NCBI RefSeq assembly: GCF_000969645.2
Contig: NZ_CP014222.1
Location: 2,731,740 to 2,795,739, forward strand
Length of the DNA stretch: 64,000 bases
Direction: 5' to 3'
DNA from: Janthinobacterium sp. B9-8
Lineage (GTDB): Bacteria; Pseudomonadota; Gammaproteobacteria; Burkholderiales; Chitinibacteraceae
Shown here: one piece after another, positions 42,542-52,630 of the stretch
How the letters are laid out: each line of letters opens with the position of its first letter
Numbering within the stretch: position 1 is the first letter of the stretch
Translations under genes and position numbers: made by a program
Notes under the pieces: model-generated
Databases searched by the model: none
Told to the model about the DNA's origin: nothing
What the model saw: the letters and a program-made list of their open reading frames with translations, nothing else

Positions 42542-43681
42542 ATGGGCAATTACGTTCAAAATTTGTCTGAGCGCGTTAATTTAATCGCGTCTGCAGATAC
42601 ATGGATCGAAGGCGATGCGATCCAGCAATTACAAAACACTGCAAAACTTCCCGGCATGCAATACGTTTCCGGTATGCCTGATTTGCATCCCGGCCGGGGC
42701 TATCCGGTGGGCGCGGCTTTTTTCTCTACCGATTGTATTTATCCGGCTTTAATTGGCGGCGATATTGGCTGCGGCTTGGCCTTGTGGCAAACCGATATTG
42801 CAGTGCAAAAAACCAATATCAGCAAACTGGAAAAAAAACTCGGCAATCTTGATGGCCCTTTGGACGAGGAATGGCAAGATGAAATTGCCAACTCAATCGC
42901 AAGCCAAACCGGCTTTCAACAGGCACTGGGCACCATTGGCGGAGGCAATCATTTTGCAGAGTTGCAATCAATTGATGAGGTTTACGACGCCGCCGCACTG
43001 GATGCGCTGGCAATCAATAAGCAGCAGCTTCAGCTTCTGGTGCATAGTGGCTCGCGCGGCCTGGGGCAGTTTATATTGCGCCAGCATATCGATCAGCATG
43101 GCCACCGAGGATTAGCTGTCGATACGGCAGATTGCGCGGCTTATCTGCTAGCGCATCAGCAAGCCGTGCAATTTGCCACGCTAAACCGCAGGCTGATTGC
43201 CCAGCAGATATTGTCGCGGCTAAACGCAAATGGCCAGGCACTGCTGGATATCAACCATAATCTGGTCCTGCCCGCGCAAATGCACGGCCTGCAAGGCTGG
43301 GTACACCGCAAGGGCGCAACGCCGGCCGATGTCGGCCCAGTCGTGATTCCAGGCTCACGCGGCGATTTTAGCTATCTGGTTTTACCACTGGCCAGCGATC
43401 TAAGCTTGAACTCCCTTGCGCATGGTGCGGGCCGTAAATGGATGCGCAGCGAATGCAAAGGCCGCTTAAGCCCGCGCTATACCGTGGCCCAGCTTAGCCG
43501 CACCAAGCTAGGCAGCCATGTAATTTGTGCCGACCGGCAACTAATTTATGAAGAAGCCCCCGAAGCCTATAAACCCGCCGAAAACATTATTTCTACTCTA
43601 GAAGGCGCAGGGCTGATTAAGGTGATTGCAAGGCTGAGGCCAGTGCTCACCTACAAAACCCGTGGGGAGTGCTGCGAATGA
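42542..43681 (+). CDS. rtcB2: RtcB-family RNA ligase, RtcB2 type linked to PrfH
   Basis: 379 residues of the RtcB family but shorter and divergent from the canonical copy at 46631. Metal and active-site motifs are kept: [11 protein letters not shown] (Cys), [25 protein letters not shown], and [10 protein letters not shown] with the His that is guanylylated. It joins RNA 3'-phosphate or 2',3'-cyclic phosphate to 5'-OH ends using GTP and Mn. Its ATGA overlap with prfH marks the RtcB2-PrfH pair that repairs 16S rRNA cut in the decoding centre. Its own ribosome site is weak, consistent with controlled translation. Confidence 0.9.
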   Translation: MGNYVQNLSERVNLIASADTWIEGDAIQQLQNTAKLPGMQYVSGMPDLHPGRGYPVGAAFFSTDCIYPALIGGDIGCGLALWQTDIAVQKTNISKLEKKLGNLDGPLDEEWQDEIANSIASQTGFQQALGTIGGGNHFAELQSIDEVYDAAALDALAINKQQLQLLVHSGSRGLGQFILRQHIDQHGHRGLAVDTADCAAYLLAHQQAVQFATLNRRLIAQQILSRLNANGQALLDINHNLVLPAQMHGLQGWVHRKGATPADVGPVVIPGSRGDFSYLVLPLASDLSLNSLAHGAGRKWMRSECKGRLSPRYTVAQLSRTKLGSHVICADRQLIYEEAPEAYKPAENIISTLEGAGLIKVIARLRPVLTYKTRGECCE

Positions 43682-44298
43682 TTTTATTACAACTCTCCGC
43701 CGCCCAAGGCCCGCTGGAATGCCAACTGGCCGTTAGCAAAGCCTTACACCGTCTCATGTTTGAAGCCAGACAACAGCAACTCAAGCTGGATATTTTAGAG
43801 CAGGAAGCAGGCGATAAAACCGGGGTTTATCGCTCTGTTTTATTCAGTCTGGATGGTGCAGGCGCTGAAGAGCTTGCCCGCCAATGGGAAGGCACAGTGC
43901 AATGGATCTGCCCCAGCCCCTACCGCCCGCGCCAATTACGCAAAAACTGGTTTATTGGCGTTTGGCGCTGCACAGAAACCCAGCGCGATTTACCAGGGGA
44001 GATTCGTTTTGAAACCACGCGCTCCTCCGGCCCCGGCGGCCAGCATGTAAACAAAACCGAATCCGCAGTGCGGGCAACCCATCTGGCCACAGGCATCAGC
44101 GTAAAGGTGCAAACTGAGCGCAGCCAGCACGCCAATAAGCGCCTGGCAGAAATGCTGATCGCCCACAGGCTGGCCAGCCTTGCCGAAGAAGCCAGTGCCA
44201 GCCAGCGCAGCGAGCGGCGTTTAATGCATTACCAGATTGAGCGCGGCAGGCCCAAACGCATTTTTAAAGACGAGCAATTTGAGCCGGTAATCGCTTAA
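43678..44298 (+). CDS. prfH: peptide chain release factor H
   Basis: 206 residues from ATG 43678, with GGAG nine bases before and overlapping the rtcB2 stop; a GTG at 43669 is less likely. [20 protein letters not shown] carries the GGQ peptidyl-tRNA hydrolysis motif, and the flanking basic C-terminal tail is like PrfA/B. The stop-codon-reading domain 2 is reduced to FIGVWRCTE surroundings. PrfH releases the nascent chain from ribosomes damaged in the decoding centre, so that RtcB2 can reseal the 16S rRNA. A 9-bp hairpin follows. Confidence 0.92.
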   Translation: MILLQLSAAQGPLECQLAVSKALHRLMFEARQQQLKLDILEQEAGDKTGVYRSVLFSLDGAGAEELARQWEGTVQWICPSPYRPRQLRKNWFIGVWRCTETQRDLPGEIRFETTRSSGPGGQHVNKTESAVRATHLATGISVKVQTERSQHANKRLAEMLIAHRLASLAEEASASQRSERRLMHYQIERGRPKRIFKDEQFEPVIA

Positions 44299-44303
44299 TC
44301 AAT

Positions 44304-44324
44304 GGCCCTCCGCCACGGAGGGCC
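44304..44324. other. hairpin between prfH and the phosphatase-like gene
   Basis: GGCCCTCCG and CGGAGGGCC form a perfect 9-bp stem around CCA, without a T run. It may stabilise or process the operon mRNA rather than terminate it. Confidence 0.55.
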
Positions 44325-44341
44325 ACACAGCGGAGAAAATC

Positions 44342-44668
44342 ATGATTCGGGCACTGTTTATTTGCAGCCGAAACCGCCTGCGCAGCCCTACTGCAGAGCA
44401 AATATTTTCCACATGGCAAGGGATTGAAACAGATTCTGCAGGCCTTGCATCAGATGCCGATGTGCCGCTTTCATCAGAGCAAATCGACTGGGCCACGCAT
44501 ATTTTTGTAATGGAAAAAATCCACCAGCGGCGCTTAAACCAGCGCTTCGCCGCCGCGATTAAAAATAAAAAAATCATCTGCCTGAATATCCCGGACGATT
44601 ACCAATATATGCAGGCAGAATTAATTAGCTTATTAGAGAAAAAAGCAGGTGGGTATTTGGATGGCTAA
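44342..44668 (+). CDS. low-molecular-weight protein tyrosine phosphatase-like protein
   Basis: 108 residues. LFICSRNRLRSPTAEQIF contains the CX5R phosphatase loop, and IPDDYQYM supplies the general-acid Asp-Asp. It is shorter than classical LMW-PTPs (about 150), as in a small bacterial subgroup. It starts 43 bp after prfH with GGAGAAAATC before the ATG, so it may be cotranscribed. A link to RNA repair, for example end-phosphate handling, is speculative. Confidence 0.78.
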   Translation: MIRALFICSRNRLRSPTAEQIFSTWQGIETDSAGLASDADVPLSSEQIDWATHIFVMEKIHQRRLNQRFAAAIKNKKIICLNIPDDYQYMQAELISLLEKKAGGYLDG

Positions 44669-44783
44669 AATCCAAAGCAATTAACTTAAGCGAAATGTTC
44701 TTCTGAGAGCTGGTGAAACCCGCCAGACTTTGGCATGCAATACTGCAAAAACGGCGGGGCGTACCTGCCCAACAAACGCATCA

Positions 44784-45797
44784 TCAAATTGGCAAGACAC
44801 TTACGCAAACAGTCCGCTCGCCTTGCTCGTGCATTATTTTTACCGGTAAAAAACGCTCAATTACTCCGATATTGGTCAGCAAATGGGAGGATGCTTTGGT
44901 GCAGGTGAAGCTGCCTGCCCCTGCAAGCGCCATGCTCAGCAGTAATTGATCAGCAAGGTATTCCCCCACTGCGCCCTGGCTTTCTAAATAGATTTTTGCC
45001 AGGCTGGCGGCCTGATTGCCCACCGCTTCCGCACTTGTACCCTTCTCGCCAAAGCCTGTAAAAATCTCGGAAAGATGCTCATGCACCACTTCAATCAAAA
45101 CCGCATTACCGGGGCCTTGATCGTTGCTGAGTACACGAATATCGCCAGCCACACCTTCAATCCGTTGGCTGATCTGATCAAGTTCCCGCTGGGCCACTTT
45201 ACCAGGCACGCCCGCCACGATTGCCTCGGCCTTAATCTGCTGCAAAGCGCCTCTGCTGCTTAAGTGCAGTGCTGTCAGCGCAGAAACAGGTTTTACAGTG
45301 GCCGTGATTTCTCCGCCGCCTGCGGGGTAAAAGCCATAGCGTTTTAAGGCAATATCCTGCTGCACGCCCATTTTTGCCAGCAAGGGCTGCCAAACGCGGA
45401 TCAGAAAATCGGCAGGCGGGGCCGCCTTATTATGCGTGCCACCGCTTACCGAAACCGTGCTGCCCTGCTTTGCAAACCAAAGCGCTGGCAAGATGGTTTG
45501 CAATACCAAAGTACAGCTGCCCGCCGTGCCGATGGCAAAACGATAATCCCCGCCTTGCACCGGGCCGGGAATAAAGCGCAGGCTTTGCGAGCCCACCGCC
45601 GCGCCTTCAACCTGTGCGCCACAAATGGCCACCGCCGCCTCTACCGCCGTTAAATGCTGGCGCAACAGGCCCGGCTTTTGCCGACCGGCGCGAATGTTTT
45701 TTATCTTAAAGCTCTGGCCAGTCATCATGGAAAGCGTAAGCGCACTCCGCAGAATCTGCCCGCCCCCTTCCCCAACGGCCCCATCCAACTCAATCAC
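44784..45797 (-). CDS. rtcA: RNA 3'-terminal phosphate cyclase
   Basis: 337 residues: the start [20 protein letters not shown] and the C-terminal [19 protein letters not shown] are hallmark RtcA; the His in SSHLL is the residue adenylylated in the reaction. It converts RNA 3'-phosphate to 2',3'-cyclic phosphate with ATP, and can also adenylylate 5' ends. It is the last gene of the rtcB-rlaP-rtcA operon, 17 bp after rlaP, and convergent to the prfH operon. Confidence 0.95.
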   Translation of the reverse strand: MIELDGAVGEGGGQILRSALTLSMMTGQSFKIKNIRAGRQKPGLLRQHLTAVEAAVAICGAQVEGAAVGSQSLRFIPGPVQGGDYRFAIGTAGSCTLVLQTILPALWFAKQGSTVSVSGGTHNKAAPPADFLIRVWQPLLAKMGVQQDIALKRYGFYPAGGGEITATVKPVSALTALHLSSRGALQQIKAEAIVAGVPGKVAQRELDQISQRIEGVAGDIRVLSNDQGPGNAVLIEVVHEHLSEIFTGFGEKGTSAEAVGNQAASLAKIYLESQGAVGEYLADQLLLSMALAGAGSFTCTKASSHLLTNIGVIERFLPVKIMHEQGERTVCVSVLPI

Positions 45798-45814
45798 TAA
45801 TTTTCCTTATTGTT

Positions 45815-46618
45815 TTAAGCAGCTTCAGCAAGCACCGATTTATAAAGCAAGCGATCCAGGCTTGTCAGCTGAGCAAGCGGCCTTGGGGAGTTTGTTTCTG
45901 CCACTTCCTGCGCCAGCAATTGCTCAATAAAAGCGTGGATACGCAGGAAACGAGCGCCGTATTCAGCCTCGCCTGCACTCATTTTTATCGCCAGCAGCTG
46001 GTTTACTTCATCGGCCAGTGCTGACTGGTCTGCAAGCATGGCTTCGGCCAGATCAGCAAACCGCATGGGTGGCATATTGGCTCGGCTATCTATCCACAAC
46101 ATGGCCAACAAGGGGCGCAATATATAGAGATACTTTTTCATTCTGACCGTATCTCCTTGCAAATAGCCCCTGAAATTTTTTTTTGCCATCGACAGATAAT
46201 GCCAACGTGCTTTTTTTGCTGAGAAATACTCGGCCTTTAAAGCCTGTAATTCATCGCAAAGCCAACCTTCCTGCCGATAAATCACCGGCGAATCCAGCCA
46301 TTCAAATAAAGTGGGATTCGATTTACCCAGTAAACCCAGCGCTTTGCGCAGCTCCCATCCACAGATATCCAGCTCATCGCTGATGGGTACTTCAATCACA
46401 TCGCGCTGTTTTTCAATATTGAGATACCAATCTAATGAATGCACATAAATAAACCGCACATCGTAATCGCTATCAGGCGAGGCAAATCCCCAGCCACGGC
46501 TGCCCGATTCGCAAGCAAATAATATCTTTACATCATGCCTTGCTTCGATAGCACTCAATTCATCCATGATGCGCTCTCGAACACTGGCTTCTATCGGGTG
46601 GGCGCTTAGTATTTTCAT
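45815..46618 (-). CDS. RlaP-type nucleotidyltransferase of the RNA repair operon
   Basis: 267 residues with a Pol-beta-like active site: GSRGWGFASPDSDYDVRFIY gives GSxxxG then DxD. The remaining helical part matches the family PF10127, often found between rtcB and rtcA (RlaP). It probably adds nucleotides to damaged RNA ends, for example during tRNA repair, before ligation; the exact reaction is not established to my knowledge. It is 12 bp from rtcB and 17 bp from rtcA, clearly one operon. Confidence 0.85.
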   Translation of the reverse strand: MKILSAHPIEASVRERIMDELSAIEARHDVKILFACESGSRGWGFASPDSDYDVRFIYVHSLDWYLNIEKQRDVIEVPISDELDICGWELRKALGLLGKSNPTLFEWLDSPVIYRQEGWLCDELQALKAEYFSAKKARWHYLSMAKKNFRGYLQGDTVRMKKYLYILRPLLAMLWIDSRANMPPMRFADLAEAMLADQSALADEVNQLLAIKMSAGEAEYGARFLRIHAFIEQLLAQEVAETNSPRPLAQLTSLDRLLYKSVLAEAA

Positions 46619-46630
46619 TTTGCTTTCCAG

Positions 46631-47851
46631 TTATCCCTTCACACAAACCACCTGGCGCAGGGTATGCACAATTTCTACCAGATCAGACTGCGCGGCCATC
46701 ACCGCGTCGATATCTTTGTAAGCCATAGGAATCTCGTCAATCACCTCTGCATCTTTACGGCATTCCACATGTGCAGTGGCATTGATTTGGTCTTCCACCG
46801 TAAACAGCTTCTTGGCCTTGGTTCTGCTCATAATTCGCCCGGCGCCGTGGCTGCAGGAACAAAAAGCCTCTTCATTTCCCAGGCCGCGAACAATAAAGCT
46901 TTTGGCCCCCATCGATCCCGGAATAATCCCCAACTGGCCTTTTTGCGCCGAAACCGCCCCTTTACGCGTCACCAGCACCTCTGCACCAAAATGCGTTTCT
47001 TTTTGCACATAGTTATGGTGGCAATTTACCGCCTCTACATCGGCCAGAAAGGGCTTGCTGATCTCTTTTCGCGCAGCCGCAATCACGTTTTGCATCATCA
47101 CCGCACGGTTACGGCGGGCAAAATCCTGCGCCCAACCCACAGCTTCCACATAATCATCAAAGTGCTGGCTGCCTTCCTCAAAATAAGCCAGATCGCGGTG
47201 CGGCAAGTTGGCAATATGCTGGCGCATATCGGCCTGAGCCAGCTCGATAAAGTGAGTCCCAATCGCATTTCCTACCCCACGGGATCCGGAGTGCAACATA
47301 AACCACACGCGGTTTTCCTCATCAAGGCATACCTCAATAAAGTGGTTTCCTGTACCCAGTGTTCCCAAATGCTTACGATTATTGGTTTTAATTAAGCGGG
47401 GATATTTATCGGTAATTTGCTTAAACCCATCGGCCAGCTCTCCCCACATGGCATCCACGGTGGAAGGAGGCGTATCCCAGGATCCTTTATCCCGGCCGCT
47501 TCTTGTTGAAGTACGGCCATGCGGCACAGCAGCCTCAATGGCGCTACGCAACCCGGCCAGATTATCGGGCAAATCCCCCGCCATCAGCGTGGTTCTGGCG
47601 GCCATCATTCCGCAACCAATATCCACCCCCACCGCAGCAGGAATAATCGCCCCACGGGTAGGAATCACGCTACCGATGGTCGATCCCTTACCCAGATGCA
47701 CATCGGGCATCACGGCCAGATGCTCAAAAATAAACGGCATTCTGGCAGTGTTAATCAGCTGCTCGCGCGCCTCATCTTCCAGCGGCACGCCCTTAGTCCA
47801 GAGCTTGATTGGCGAAGCGTTTTCCACATTAATCTGGCTGTAATTGCTCAT
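46631..47851 (-). CDS. rtcB: RNA-splicing/repair ligase RtcB
   Basis: About 406 residues from ATG 47851 (MSNYSQINVENASPIKLWTK), the length of E. coli RtcB. The frame is open to 47983 but that would begin upstream of the predicted transcription start. Motifs: GVDIGCGMMA, GTGNHFIEV, HSGSRGVGN, NCHHNYVQ and SHGAGRIMSRTKAK with the guanylylated His. It seals 2',3'-cyclic phosphate and 5'-OH RNA ends. It is first in the operon behind a sigma-54 promoter and activated by the divergent rtcR. Confidence 0.95.
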   Translation of the reverse strand: MSNYSQINVENASPIKLWTKGVPLEDEAREQLINTARMPFIFEHLAVMPDVHLGKGSTIGSVIPTRGAIIPAAVGVDIGCGMMAARTTLMAGDLPDNLAGLRSAIEAAVPHGRTSTRSGRDKGSWDTPPSTVDAMWGELADGFKQITDKYPRLIKTNNRKHLGTLGTGNHFIEVCLDEENRVWFMLHSGSRGVGNAIGTHFIELAQADMRQHIANLPHRDLAYFEEGSQHFDDYVEAVGWAQDFARRNRAVMMQNVIAAARKEISKPFLADVEAVNCHHNYVQKETHFGAEVLVTRKGAVSAQKGQLGIIPGSMGAKSFIVRGLGNEEAFCSCSHGAGRIMSRTKAKKLFTVEDQINATAHVECRKDAEVIDEIPMAYKDIDAVMAAQSDLVEIVHTLRQVVCVKG

Positions 47852-47978
47852 TTTTTTATTCTCATTTGTTGGCTGCGTTGTGTATGAACACAGCGATTTA
47901 AGTAAAGTTGGCCTTGCCATGATCTTCAGTACGGGTGAAACCCGCTTAATTTTCAGCATTGCCAGCACTACAATACAT

Positions 47979-47994
47979 AGCAAACGCTGTGCCG
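47979..47994 (-). promoter_or_regulatory. sigma-54 (-24/-12) promoter of rtcB-rlaP-rtcA
   Basis: On the minus strand the sequence reads CGGCACAGCGTTTGCT: GGCAC, five bases, TTGCT, an almost perfect -24/-12 element. Transcription should begin near 47967, leaving a leader of about 115 bases with a small hairpin (GCGGGTTTCACCCGT region). It fits the adjacent sigma-54 activator RtcR. Confidence 0.85.
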
Positions 47995-48010
47995 CCCATA
48001 AAAAGAACGC

Positions 48011-48128
48011 ATAAATTAATCAACAAGTCATTGATTTACATGCGAAATAAAAATATTCAAACGAAAACCACCCACACCATACTTCGCCGAAATCAGATAA
48101 AACATGATAAATTAATCTAGTGATTTAT
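48011..48128. promoter_or_regulatory. candidate RtcR upstream activating sites
   Basis: ATAAATTAATC occurs at 48011 and at 48107; in each case it is followed by a matching TGATTTA arm (inverted repeats TAATCAA/TTGATTT at 48017-48037 and ATAAAT/ATTTAT at 48107-48128). They lie 30-150 bp upstream of the -24 box, the right distance for a sigma-54 enhancer; the second is also just before rtcR and could give autoregulation. Confidence 0.6.
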
Positions 48129-48145
48129 ATTTTTGGATAAGACAG

Positions 48146-49744
48146 ATGCAAAAGACCGTGGTGTTTGGCTTTGTAGGCACCGTGCTAGATTATGTAGGCC
48201 GTGGCAGCCAGCGCTGGGAAAAATGGCGTCCTACCATTGGCCTGTGCCAGCAGGAAGAGCTGCTTATCCACCGGATAGAGCTGCTACACGATCTGCGCAG
48301 CCGTGGCCTGTTTGAAAGGCTAAAGCAAGATATCCAGCAGGTTTCCCCCGAAACAGAAGTGGTCGGCATTGAAATCAACTTAAGCAATCCTTGGGATTTT
48401 GAAGAGGTTTACGCCGCGCTGCATGATTTTGCCCACGGCTACCGCTTTAATACCGAGACCGAAGACTATCTGATCCATATCACCACCGGCACGCATGTGG
48501 CGCAAATTTGCTGGTTTTTGCTGGCTGAATCGCGCTATTTACCCGCCAAACTGATCCAAACCTCGCCTGATCGTAAAGAACAAGGCCCGGCTGGCCGCTA
48601 CACCCTGATTGATCTTGATTTATCCCGCTATAACAAAATTGCCAGCCGCTTTGCCCAGCTTAAAGACGAAAGCGTTTCTTTTTTGAAATCAGGCATCGCC
48701 ACGCGCAATCCGCGCTTTAACCGCATGATCGAGCAAATCGAAAGAGTAGCGATTCGATCCAAAGCGCCCATTTTACTGAGCGGCCCCACGGGCGCAGGCA
48801 AATCATTTTTAGCCCGCCGTATTTATGAAATGAAAACCTCCAGACACCAGATTAGCGGGCGTTTTGTAGAAATAAACTGCGCCACACTGCGCGGCGACAG
48901 CGCCATGTCTACCCTGTTTGGCCATGTAAAAGGCGCATTTACCGGCGCACAAACCGAGAGAGCAGGCCTGCTGCGCAGCGCCGATGGCGGCTTACTTTTT
49001 TTAGATGAAATTGGCGAGCTGGGGCTGGATGAGCAAGCCATGCTGCTGAAAGCCATCGAAGAAAAACGCTTCTTTCCCTTTGGCAGCGATAAAGAAGTCA
49101 GCAGCGATTTTCAGCTGATCGCAGGCACCGTGCGTGATCTGAAACAATGGGTGGCCACAGGGCGCTTTCGGGAAGACTTATACGCCAGAATCAATTTATG
49201 GCTCTACGAATTGCCCGGCCTTGCCGATCGCAGCGAAGACCTAGAGCCTAATCTGGAATTTGAACTACTGCGCTATGCCAAAGAACAAGGCGAACAAGTG
49301 CGCTTTAATGCTGAAGCAAGACACAGCTACTTAAAATTTTCCAGCAAGCCCGAGGCCAAATGGTCTGGTAATTTTCGCGAGCTATCCGCTTCCGTCACCC
49401 GCATGGCCACGCTGGCAGAAAACGGACGCATTACCCAGGAAAACGTAAACGAAGAAATCACCCGCCTGCAACAAGCTTGGCACAACAATACCCCCAATGA
49501 ATTAGACGAATTAATGGGGAACAAAGCCAGCGAACTCGATTTATTCGACCGCCTGCAGCTGGAAAAAGTCATCCAGATCTGCAAAACATCTGATTCGCTA
49601 TCTGATGCAGGCAGAAAACTATTTAATATATCGCGCCAAGAAAAAGCCAAAAGCAATGATGCAGACCGCTTAAGAAAATATCTGGCGAAATTTGAATTAG
49701 ATTGGGTCAAGGTAAAAGGAAGTGGCCTGGCGGGTGGCGCTTAG
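48146..49744 (+). CDS. rtcR: sigma-54-dependent activator of RNA repair genes
   Basis: 532 residues: an N-terminal RtcR domain (about 1-180, CARF-like, beginning [16 protein letters not shown]), an AAA+ domain with Walker A GPTGAGKS (about 212), the GAFTGA sigma-54 loop (about 263) and Walker [11 protein letters not shown], and a C-terminal part with an HTH-like DRLRKYL segment. The CARF domain is thought to sense RNA-damage products such as cyclic-phosphate-ended oligos or tRNA fragments, releasing activation of the divergent rtcB operon. Confidence 0.94.
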   Translation: MQKTVVFGFVGTVLDYVGRGSQRWEKWRPTIGLCQQEELLIHRIELLHDLRSRGLFERLKQDIQQVSPETEVVGIEINLSNPWDFEEVYAALHDFAHGYRFNTETEDYLIHITTGTHVAQICWFLLAESRYLPAKLIQTSPDRKEQGPAGRYTLIDLDLSRYNKIASRFAQLKDESVSFLKSGIATRNPRFNRMIEQIERVAIRSKAPILLSGPTGAGKSFLARRIYEMKTSRHQISGRFVEINCATLRGDSAMSTLFGHVKGAFTGAQTERAGLLRSADGGLLFLDEIGELGLDEQAMLLKAIEEKRFFPFGSDKEVSSDFQLIAGTVRDLKQWVATGRFREDLYARINLWLYELPGLADRSEDLEPNLEFELLRYAKEQGEQVRFNAEARHSYLKFSSKPEAKWSGNFRELSASVTRMATLAENGRITQENVNEEITRLQQAWHNNTPNELDELMGNKASELDLFDRLQLEKVIQICKTSDSLSDAGRKLFNISRQEKAKSNDADRLRKYLAKFELDWVKVKGSGLAGGA

Positions 49745-49926
49745 ATATGAGTATTGTGCGCAGCATCGCTCTGCCAAAAATCCACAAGCGACGCCAGCCC
49801 CTGTTTCATATCAAACCCAGCCCTCCCCGCTGCACATAATTTTTATGCAAATAAGCGAATGCTTTGCCTGATCTTTGATTCACAGTATGATAAACAGAAC
49901 GTTCGTTCTAATCATATTGAGAGGCT

Positions 49927-51093
49927 ATGGATTCATCCCTTGTTATTCAATTACGGCGGCACGCATTAACACGGCAAGGCTTACAATCCGAAGCCATTTT
50001 CGGCAGTGGCCTCGCAGCGACGCTTGCTGCAATTGAGCATCTTGGCTACGTGCAAATAGACACGATTTCAATGATTGAACGTGCCCATCACCATGTTCTT
50101 TGGTCGCGCGTACCCGATTATCAGCCCGGTTTTTTGAATCAGCTGCTCGAAAACCGCCAGATTTTTGAATATTGGTTTCATGCCGCATCCTACTTACCCA
50201 TGCGTGATTATCGTTTTGCGCAGCATCGCATGGCCGCGGTCAGAGACAGCACATGGGCCAATTACCACGATATCCCCGCCAAGCTGATGAATGAAATCTT
50301 GCTAAGGGTGCGGGATGAAGGGCCATTGCGGGTGCGTAATCTGGAAAACAACAAAGGAAAAAGCGGCAGCTGGTGGGACTGGGGGCCGGGTAAACGGGCG
50401 ATAGAAAAGCTGTTCCTGCAGGGCGATCTGATGATCAGCCAGCGCATCGGCATGGAAAAAGTCTACGAGCTGCCGGAGCGCATGCTGCCTGCCAATCTGG
50501 ATATACGCCAGCCTGATCTTGCCGATTATGCGGGCTACCTGCTGCAAAGCTATTTACGCGCGCATAGCGTGGTGACATTCGAGCAACTCACCCATCTGCA
50601 CACCAACCCAGCCCTAAAAAAAACAATGCGCGAGCTGCTGGAGGCCCAAATCGCCAGCCATCAAATCGAGGAAATCAGCAGCGCTGTCCTGCCCAAAGCT
50701 TACGCCGAAACGAGTGCACTCACGCAAGCCTTGTCAGCAGCTCCCTACGTGCACCTGCTATCGCCATTTGATAACGCCATCATCCATCGCAAACGCCTGA
50801 ATCAGCTGTTTGGCTACGACTATAAGCTTGAATGCTATGTGCCCGCTGCCAAACGCAAATATGGCTACTTCTGCCTGCCCATCCTCTTTGGTGATCGCTT
50901 TGTGGGCCGCATCGACTGTAAAGCACATCGGCAGGAGCAAAGGCTGCAAGTCATCAGCATACACTTGGAATCCCCAATCAATAAGCCCGCCCTCTTTGCA
51001 GAAGCATTGATGCAAAAGCTAAAGCAGTTTGCATTTTTTAATGGCTGCAAGCACCTCGATATTCAGAATATTGAAGGTGTTTTAGCCACATAA
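49927..51093 (+). CDS. YcaQ-family winged-helix DNA glycosylase-like protein
   Basis: 388 residues; the start has GAGAGG six bases upstream. LGYVQIDTISMIERAHHHVLWSR, PDYQPGFLNQLLENRQIFEYW and LPMRDYRF match the HTH_42/YcaQ family (AlkX/YcaQ), which unhooks interstrand DNA crosslinks. The QxD-type motif (VQID) at the catalytic helix is kept. Three winged-helix units make up the protein. It seems monocistronic; repair of host DNA is the likely role. Confidence 0.85.
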   Translation: MDSSLVIQLRRHALTRQGLQSEAIFGSGLAATLAAIEHLGYVQIDTISMIERAHHHVLWSRVPDYQPGFLNQLLENRQIFEYWFHAASYLPMRDYRFAQHRMAAVRDSTWANYHDIPAKLMNEILLRVRDEGPLRVRNLENNKGKSGSWWDWGPGKRAIEKLFLQGDLMISQRIGMEKVYELPERMLPANLDIRQPDLADYAGYLLQSYLRAHSVVTFEQLTHLHTNPALKKTMRELLEAQIASHQIEEISSAVLPKAYAETSALTQALSAAPYVHLLSPFDNAIIHRKRLNQLFGYDYKLECYVPAAKRKYGYFCLPILFGDRFVGRIDCKAHRQEQRLQVISIHLESPINKPALFAEALMQKLKQFAFFNGCKHLDIQNIEGVLAT

Positions 51094-51450
51094 ACCAATT
51101 CTTCGGCACGAACAGGCAGAAAGGCAGTTTGGAGGAGAATTGCAGAAACTCGGCTGAAAATAGAAGTGATAATGAATAGTTAAGACAATACGTTCCGAAA
51201 GGAATGCATTTGAATGCTGAGTCGAAAGCTGACGTACACCATGCATTGCACAGACCGAACCATGTGCAAAAAAACGATTCGAATATGCTTCACCCATTCA
51301 AATATTAGAGCGACTACCAGTGTAAAACAAACTCATGATTTAATGATAATTGCACTTAGAAGTTAAATATACCGAATTTATAGCTTCATTCATATACGCT
51401 ATTTAATTACCACCATCATAGAAATTATTATGAAATAGTTATGATTCTAA
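51094..51450. other. intergenic, no gene seen
   Basis: AT-rich stretch between convergent genes with no ORF of credible start or composition and no strong hairpin followed by a T run. Confidence 0.5.
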
Positions 51451-52188
51451 CTACTCTAATTTTTTCGCCGCATTTTTTAAAGCTTCGATCACTTTTTGAT
51501 CTGTTCCTTTGTTTATGGCAATGTAAAGATTGCTGTCAATTTCACTTAAAGGATAAGCGATGGTTACAAGAGAGGCATCTAAGTTTAATTGCTCCATCTT
51601 TGCATTAAGGCCAATTTCCGTCAGGATAGCGACATCACAACGGCCTGCCATGAATTTCTTGATGTTCATCGTTGAATCACTCGACTCATCTATATATGGA
51701 AATCCGCTACGCTTTAAATACTCCGCGCGATAATCAGCACGTACAGCACAAACCGAGTATTTTTTTGCTTCATTAATACTGGTGATGACAATATCCCTGC
51801 GGGCTGAGAGTCGGTAGAAAAAGACAGTTGCATCATATAGTTTATAAATATACTCAAGCTTTTCTAACCTTTCTGGCGTTTTTGCAATGGGATATATCAT
51901 CACATTGGGTTTTGTTAATGCGTCGATATAAGAGCGAACCCAAGGTTTGACCTCAATATTTTCTTCTGTTAATTTGATTGCCTTAAGAAAGTAATTGAGT
52001 TTTTTTGTGGCTAGCCCCCCAATTCTACCTTTAGCATCAACAACGACATAGGGTGGATCATTTTCAGTATAGATAGTGAGGCCTTTGAACTCCTCATTCG
52101 CATATGCTATATGCGTTGGCATTAATAAAATAGCACATATAAATACAATTAATTCAATAATATTTTTTAATTTACAAAGCAGAGTCAT
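51451..52188 (-). CDS. periplasmic substrate-binding protein, SBP family 3-like
   Basis: 245 residues with a signal peptide (about 1-30, hydrophobic IIELIVFICAILLMPTHIAYA). The mature part begins with a LTIYTENDPPYVVVD strand typical of amino-acid-binding family 3, and has MIYPIAKTPERLEKLEYI and GRCDVAILTE segments. No transport partners are adjacent, as is common for the stand-alone proteins of this class that act as sensors or orphans. Ligand unknown. Confidence 0.75.
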   Translation of the reverse strand: MTLLCKLKNIIELIVFICAILLMPTHIAYANEEFKGLTIYTENDPPYVVVDAKGRIGGLATKKLNYFLKAIKLTEENIEVKPWVRSYIDALTKPNVMIYPIAKTPERLEKLEYIYKLYDATVFFYRLSARRDIVITSINEAKKYSVCAVRADYRAEYLKRSGFPYIDESSDSTMNIKKFMAGRCDVAILTEIGLNAKMEQLNLDASLVTIAYPLSEIDSNLYIAINKGTDQKVIEALKNAAKKLE

Positions 52189-52630
52189 TGCTTTACTCCC
52201 TTTAAATTAATTACAAAAAATCTGCATGGTAAATATAAGCATGCGGGATAATTATCTTATTCTCATTGATTAATTTAAATTTTCTTTCAAATTAAAATAA
52301 ATTGTACTCAATCTAGAATATGAAAAGCGATAGTGCAAGCTAGAAAGTAATGAGACAGATTCAGATGGCAGATTCAACTTTAAAGTGCAATTCTCGAAGG
52401 TATGCTGCTTTTTATGTGAATCGCGTTCGTTCATTGTTTACGGCTGAGGCCATTGCACGTGTTGCCTGCAGTATTATTAACTGCTTAGTTTTTACCATGA
52501 CCAAGATGCTCATCCATTCGGCATTCAAGACCTTTTCAATGGTCAGTTTGGTGAATTACTGTGGGTAAAATAGAGTCAGATCTTACATTTCTCATAAAAT
52601 AAATCGTACAACGTGCCCATAGTTGCCTGT
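52189..52630. other. intergenic with a degenerate repeat A fragment
   Basis: 52568-52605 carries AGTCAGATCTTACATTTCTC, a decayed left arm of family A, so this gap was also visited by the element. A short plus-strand frame (52350-52568) lacks a ribosome site and is probably not a gene. Confidence 0.5.

Noticed and set aside
47852..47983. Longer rtcB with a 44-residue N-terminal extension
   Set aside because: The upstream start lies inside the -24/-12 promoter, and the extension has no counterpart in RtcB.
52350..52568. 72-codon plus-strand frame
   Set aside because: Poor start, borders a decayed repeat A; protein without domain features.
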